64,000 nt of DNA, taken from NCBI GenBank assembly GCA_020226215.1, contig CM035225.1, forward strand, positions 17,929,868 to 17,993,867. Direction: 5' to 3'. The notes under the pieces were generated by a model. That model worked only from the letters and a program-made list of their open reading frames with translations, did not search any database and had not been told where the DNA came from. The DNA is from Sindora glabra (lineage: Eukaryota; Streptophyta; Magnoliopsida; Fabales; Fabaceae). Of the stretch, positions 59,401-64,000 are shown piece after piece. Both the position numbers and the translations under genes were made by a program. Position 1 is the first letter of the stretch. Every line of letters begins with the position of its first letter.

Positions 59401-59890
59401 AAAATACCTCCAATTTTTGGTGGTAAAAAGTTGAAAATCACATGCCTAAACATTATAAAATTTGTAATTAATACTCATTATCCATTGAATTAGTTATTTT
59501 ATTAAATTATGTAACTTTTTATGAAATTTTTTAATAAGATTCAAGATACTATAGAATGTTAATTTATTTTATCATTTTTTACATATAATTTTGTATCTTA
59601 TTTACAAGTATTTAATTAAAAGCCTATATGTATAATTTAATTTCTATTAATTATATGACATAGAAATTATGTGTGAATAAAATGATGAAATAAATAATAT
59701 ACTATAATATTATAATTCTTATTTAAAAATTTTAAAAAAATTATATAATTTGATACAATGGTTAATTATGTGGATAATAAATATTAATTTCAAGGCTTAC
59801 AATACCTAAAGAGAGTTATTTCTAAATTCTTAACATTGAAGAAGGTAAAATTTAATTATCTGAAACTTGAAGGAGTATTTTATACTTTTT
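59400..59890. repeat. foldback MITE, family F1, copy 3
   Basis: The left arm has TTATTTTATTAAATTATGTA (about 59499) and the right arm AATTATATAATTTGATACAA (about 59740), its approximate reverse complement. Central pairs match those at 8930-9440 and 9880-10385 (ATATACTATAATATTATAAT). The right end carries CTTGAAGGAGTATTTTATAC, the family signature. Confidence 0.65.
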
Positions 59891-60320
<430 letters not shown>

Positions 60321-60405
60321 GGGCTAATACAAAAATATTATACGCGTCCATGAATATATAAAAAATTGTAAAATATAAAATTACTGCTATTCCATCTCGA
60401 CTCAC

Positions 60406-62480
60406 AAATTAGCTGCTTAATCAAGACTTGTCAATTAAGAGGTATTCTTATATGTATTATATAATATGTATTTAATCATAATTAATAAATGAAAGATATT
60501 TATCACTTTTATTAATTCATACACATTAGAAATATTATATTTCAATTTTTAAAATATTAAAAATCATACAAATCGACAAATACTTTTTATTTATCGTCTA
60601 TAATAAATGCACGTGGGACATAAGAATTTCTCGTCAATCAGTTCCTGTAGGATATATAAAAATGTTCTACTATTAACCACTTGCTGATAGATTTAGTTTA
60701 GCAGATCGAAACTAATAATTGTTTTTATCATTTAAGAAAAATGATGCCAAGATCTAATAAAACTCTCAATTCTAACAAAATTCTTGCATATTAATTTATC
60801 ATAAATAAATCATAACTTGAATGACATTTAATAAAATTTAAAATTTTTGTACCTTTTAATGTACCTAGATATGGATTCGATATTTGATTTATTGTAAATA
60901 CAATGAGTAATTTAACATTCCTACTATTATCAAAAATAAAAAAATAAATAAAACAATGAGGCGAGTTCTACTGTGCCCAAGGGGTTTTGAAACCCTGGGT
61001 TACATGGCAAAATATAAGCCGCTTACTCTGTATTGTCTCATCACAACTATAAGTTTAAAAAATTGATTTTAGATAGTTGTGCAAAATTATTAATGAGGAT
61101 ATTAAATTTAAAAAATTATAATTTCAACCCAAAAAGAAGAATTTGTAATAGCCACTGTTGCCGATGGAGTTATAACATAATAAATATATTAGGTTTCTTT
61201 CTACTGCAGATTTAATGCGTTAAGAATAATATAAAAAATTCACTTCACTCACATATAGTTTCACCTATTTTTACTTAATCATTTTTTATTTCAAATGTTA
61301 CAAGCCATCTACTTATTTTTTTAATTATTAACACTTTGTTTATTTAAATTATTTTTATTTAAAATTTAACAAAAATACTTACATGCATTACATTTTATCT
61401 TTATTTTTTTCCAATTTTAACTTAATTTAATGTTCATTCGAAACTAAATTACCTTAAAAAGCTTATTTTTATTGATTATTTATTTTTTACAATTTAATTT
61501 ATAATTGCTTAATAAAAGATATCAAATCAATTTTTTAAAAATAAATTAATTTTAAATAAATGTAAAATTAAATCAAAATAAGTAAAGATGTCTTTGATTA
61601 AATTTTGGGAGGAAAATAGTTTAGGCAAACAAAATATTAAGGATTAAAAGTAATTTAGGTAAATTATAATATTTAAAATTATATGTGAGTTAAGTGTAAA
61701 AAGGTGAAGTCATAGGTGGGTAATTTTGTGAATAGTTAATTTTATAAAATATTTTATGTCCCTTTATATCATTTTATATTTATTTATATTAACATATATT
61801 TTTATATTATTGTATATTTTTAACTAATTTAATAACTAATTTTGTAAAATAATATATACATGATTAATTAATTTATTAATTATCAATTATTAGTTAACTT
61901 TATTACTGATTATCTTATTAACTATCTATTACACCTATAGAATAATTCCCAAGTGAAACTAGAGACATAACAAATAGAACCAATCACTTGGTTTAAAGAA
62001 AGAAATACAATTATTGATGAACAATTTTTTTTATTTAGTATAAATTAAAGGAGTAATCTAATTGAATTTAGTTTAATAAATTAATTTAATTATTTAGTTT
62101 GACTTTAAAGTAGAGGAAGAAACTTGTATTTTAAATTAATTCACTAAAAAAGTAATTATTAGACAAAATTAATTTTTTTTCAATAAATTAAACCACTAGC
62201 ATCATGGTTGTGGAAAAAACACTACTCCCAGTTATAACAAATAAGTAATCACCTAATGGCTAATAAATTTTAATAATTAATTGCATATGATTGCTACATA
62301 ACAAATTCATTATTATATGTTGATAATTTTAATAATTTCTATTTTTTATATTTTATTTTTTTCTTAATTAGATGTATACTTAAAATTAATTAAATTTATG
62401 TTGCTCAAGTTCATACTATTAAAAAAGTAAATAGAATAAAATTAATTGACTGGAATTTCAAGAAAATCTCGTATATATGA
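60406..62480. other. AT-rich intergenic DNA
   Basis: 60965-61025 (GTGCCCAAGGGGTTTTGAAA, CCCTGGGTTACATGGCA) resembles the outer arm of the foldback element at 32818-32990. No coding frame is supported elsewhere. Confidence 0.45.
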
Positions 62481-63067
62481 TTTGGACATCCCTGAGGCTC
62501 ATCTTTCATTGTCTCTTTATCCCAAGTTCTTTTTCTCTAATTTTTGCCAAACTACATAGCATGTTTGAAAATAAATTCTGATCTATAACTCATACATGTG
62601 GTAGATCTACAACCTTCTATGTGCTTTGGGTTCCTAAACCCAAACCAGCCTAAAGACACCATAGCCTCCACCAAAAAATGATGGTCTACCATGATCGACT
62701 CATTCACAAGCTTATATGAACCGGAGGTGCAGCAGCCTATTGGCCCTTCCACAGTTAGGAGGCAGAGGCTTTCATTGCTCCTCACGTAGTGCCCACCAGT
62801 CTAGGAGATATCAAGCTTAAGCCTTGGTTGGGTCCTATGACTAAACTTTCAACTTGGAGTGGGCTGGCCAGTAGAGCACACCCACCAATCCAGCTAAAGC
62901 CAAAGTTATGCTCCATCATTCTAATGCTCCCACTTAGGTTACGAGCTAGTGTTTTCTAGCTTGGCAAACTGACAGGATGTCGGTGGGCTTATAAAGAGTA
63001 AAAGAGTAGCGTTCTTAGTTTAACTAAAGCATTACCCATTGTTAGCCAAATTGGGTTGGTCTCAACA
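62480..63067 (-). other. less AT-rich island, possible solo LTR
   Basis: Minus-strand reading starts TGTTGAGACCAACCC (63067 leftward), has TTTATAAGCCCACC about 75 bases further on and AAGTGGGAGCATTAG later. TG start and TATA spacing fit an LTR, but no matching CA end, second LTR or primer site was found. The minus frame at 62552-62785 shows no domain. It could equally be part of a host transcription unit. Confidence 0.3.
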
Positions 63068-64000
63068 TTCACCAATCAATTTTTGATCTTTGGTTTCTAT
63101 CAAATTTATAATGAAGTGTATGACAATATATTATTATACTTTTTTGGGCGTAAGTTTATTAAATTGCTTGAAACTAAAATAAGTAAGAAAAATAAATGAT
63201 TGAATGCCATAAGAAAACCAGTTGTTGATATGTTCAATAATTAGTTAGAACTTCGTGTCTTTGGAATTGGTTTCACTTGACAAGAGAGGATGAGTAGTAG
63301 TTCCTATTGTTTCTTGCCCTTTTGTTATTCTGGTTTTACATGAATTGAGTGTTTTCATTCATAACTCTTTTATTGAGGTATGACTTGTTACTATTAAAAT
63401 CCATTCATAGAAATATGACATGCCCATGTAATATCAATACTTATGTCTTAGGTTCAAACTTCGCTTCTTTAAAAATTGCATTTTTAGTTTGGTGTAAAAC
63501 ATTAGGTTAAAAAAAAGATCATTAAAAAAAATGAATTTTCCTTTTAACTTAATATGGTTGCAAGATGAGCATACTAAACTAAAGGCAATCAAGAAGCATT
63601 CTATTAGTTGTTGCTTAACTTAAACTCTTGCACTTAGCTATGGATGAGCTATTTCAAGAATTTTAGTGGTTTTATTCTAGAAGAATGTTGTCAATTGGCA
63701 CTAGCAAAAACATAAATTTACATAGTAAGTGCATCCCAAATATTCCTTCTTTTACTGTGTAGGACATATGGCAGACAACTGAGCTGTTAGAAAGACAACC
63801 AGCGTTTGTTGGCCCTTCCTCCACTACTTTTTTTGTCCATTCTTTTTATCTTTTGTTATTGCATCGTGTCTAACAATAATAGAATCTGTAGGTAAGTGAA
63901 GTAATCTTATTTAATGAGAGTTAGAATAAATCTTTTCCTTTCCTTGTATCATGTGTTGCTTATTTAAGGCAATCTGAATCTAGCTGCTTGAAATTATCAC
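63068..64000. other. right edge, unassigned; partial similarity to kinase 3' flank
   Basis: 63761-63870 (GGACATATGGCAGACAACTGA, then TTTTTTTGTCC, TGTCTAACA) resembles 11215-11294 (GGACATATGGCAAATGACTGA, TTTTTTTGTTCC, TGTCTAACA). A related gene could therefore lie beyond the right edge. No coding region is visible inside the window. Confidence 0.35.

Noticed and set aside
62480..63067. Cassandra-type element with a 5S RNA-like promoter
   Set aside because: The 5S internal boxes (A and C) could not be found in either strand of the island.

Overview
The window is nuclear DNA from a flowering plant, most likely a eudicot. It is very AT-rich and gene-poor and is built mostly from nested transposable elements. 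The one clearly intact gene is an intronless L-type lectin receptor kinase on the minus strand (11632-13842). Plant introns, TATA boxes, CACTA, PIF/Harbinger, copia and foldback elements all point to a plant genome. There are no prokaryotic features.

Layout. 1-2551: the 3' end of a broken Ty1/copia retrotransposon with its LTR, next to an opposite-strand LTR with a tRNA-Met-type primer site. 2.5-11.6 kb: AT-rich intergenic DNA with a MITE, a TA/CATA microsatellite and foldback elements. 11.6-14 kb: the receptor kinase and its promoter, with a TIR-bearing element directly upstream. 15.1-28.4 kb: a giant (about 13.3 kb) PIF/Harbinger-type transposon. It carries, in order, a DDE transposase (+), a Myb/SANT-like ORF1 (+), a 155-bp satellite array, and an antisense multi-exon Ulp1-like (C48) cysteine protease gene whose largest intron holds a 147-bp satellite array. 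All of these genes carry stops or frameshifts. 28.4-40.5 kb: AT-rich DNA with foldback elements, a truncated lectin-kinase pseudogene (about 33.95-34.80 kb) and a long degenerate AT repeat field. 40.5-42.2 kb: a third satellite (about 97 bp). 43240-52146: a CACTA (En/Spm) element of 8907 bp with a TTT target duplication, a decayed TNP2-type transposase and a second, TnpA-like ORF. 54.05-57.4 kb: a smaller non-coding CACTA of the same family. 57.4-64 kb: MITE and foldback copies, a 95-bp TA microsatellite, a possible small gene and an unidentified less AT-rich island.

The most striking signal is one hairpin, TGTTACTRTTT-loop-AAAYAGTAACA. It recurs about 30 times inside the PIF element and about 20 times in the array at 40.5-42.2 kb. 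It sits in three satellites whose other sequence is unrelated. Its variable R:Y position often changes on both arms together, so the palindrome appears to be kept while its surroundings turn over. The PIF element encodes a Myb/SANT-like DNA-binding protein and the arms contain inverted GTTAC boxes, so amplified protein-binding sites are a testable explanation. A PIF/Harbinger element carrying an antisense Ulp1-like gene is also unusual; such genes are better known from Mutator-like elements.

All alignments were done by eye. Boundaries of old repeats are approximate, and no homology search could be run.
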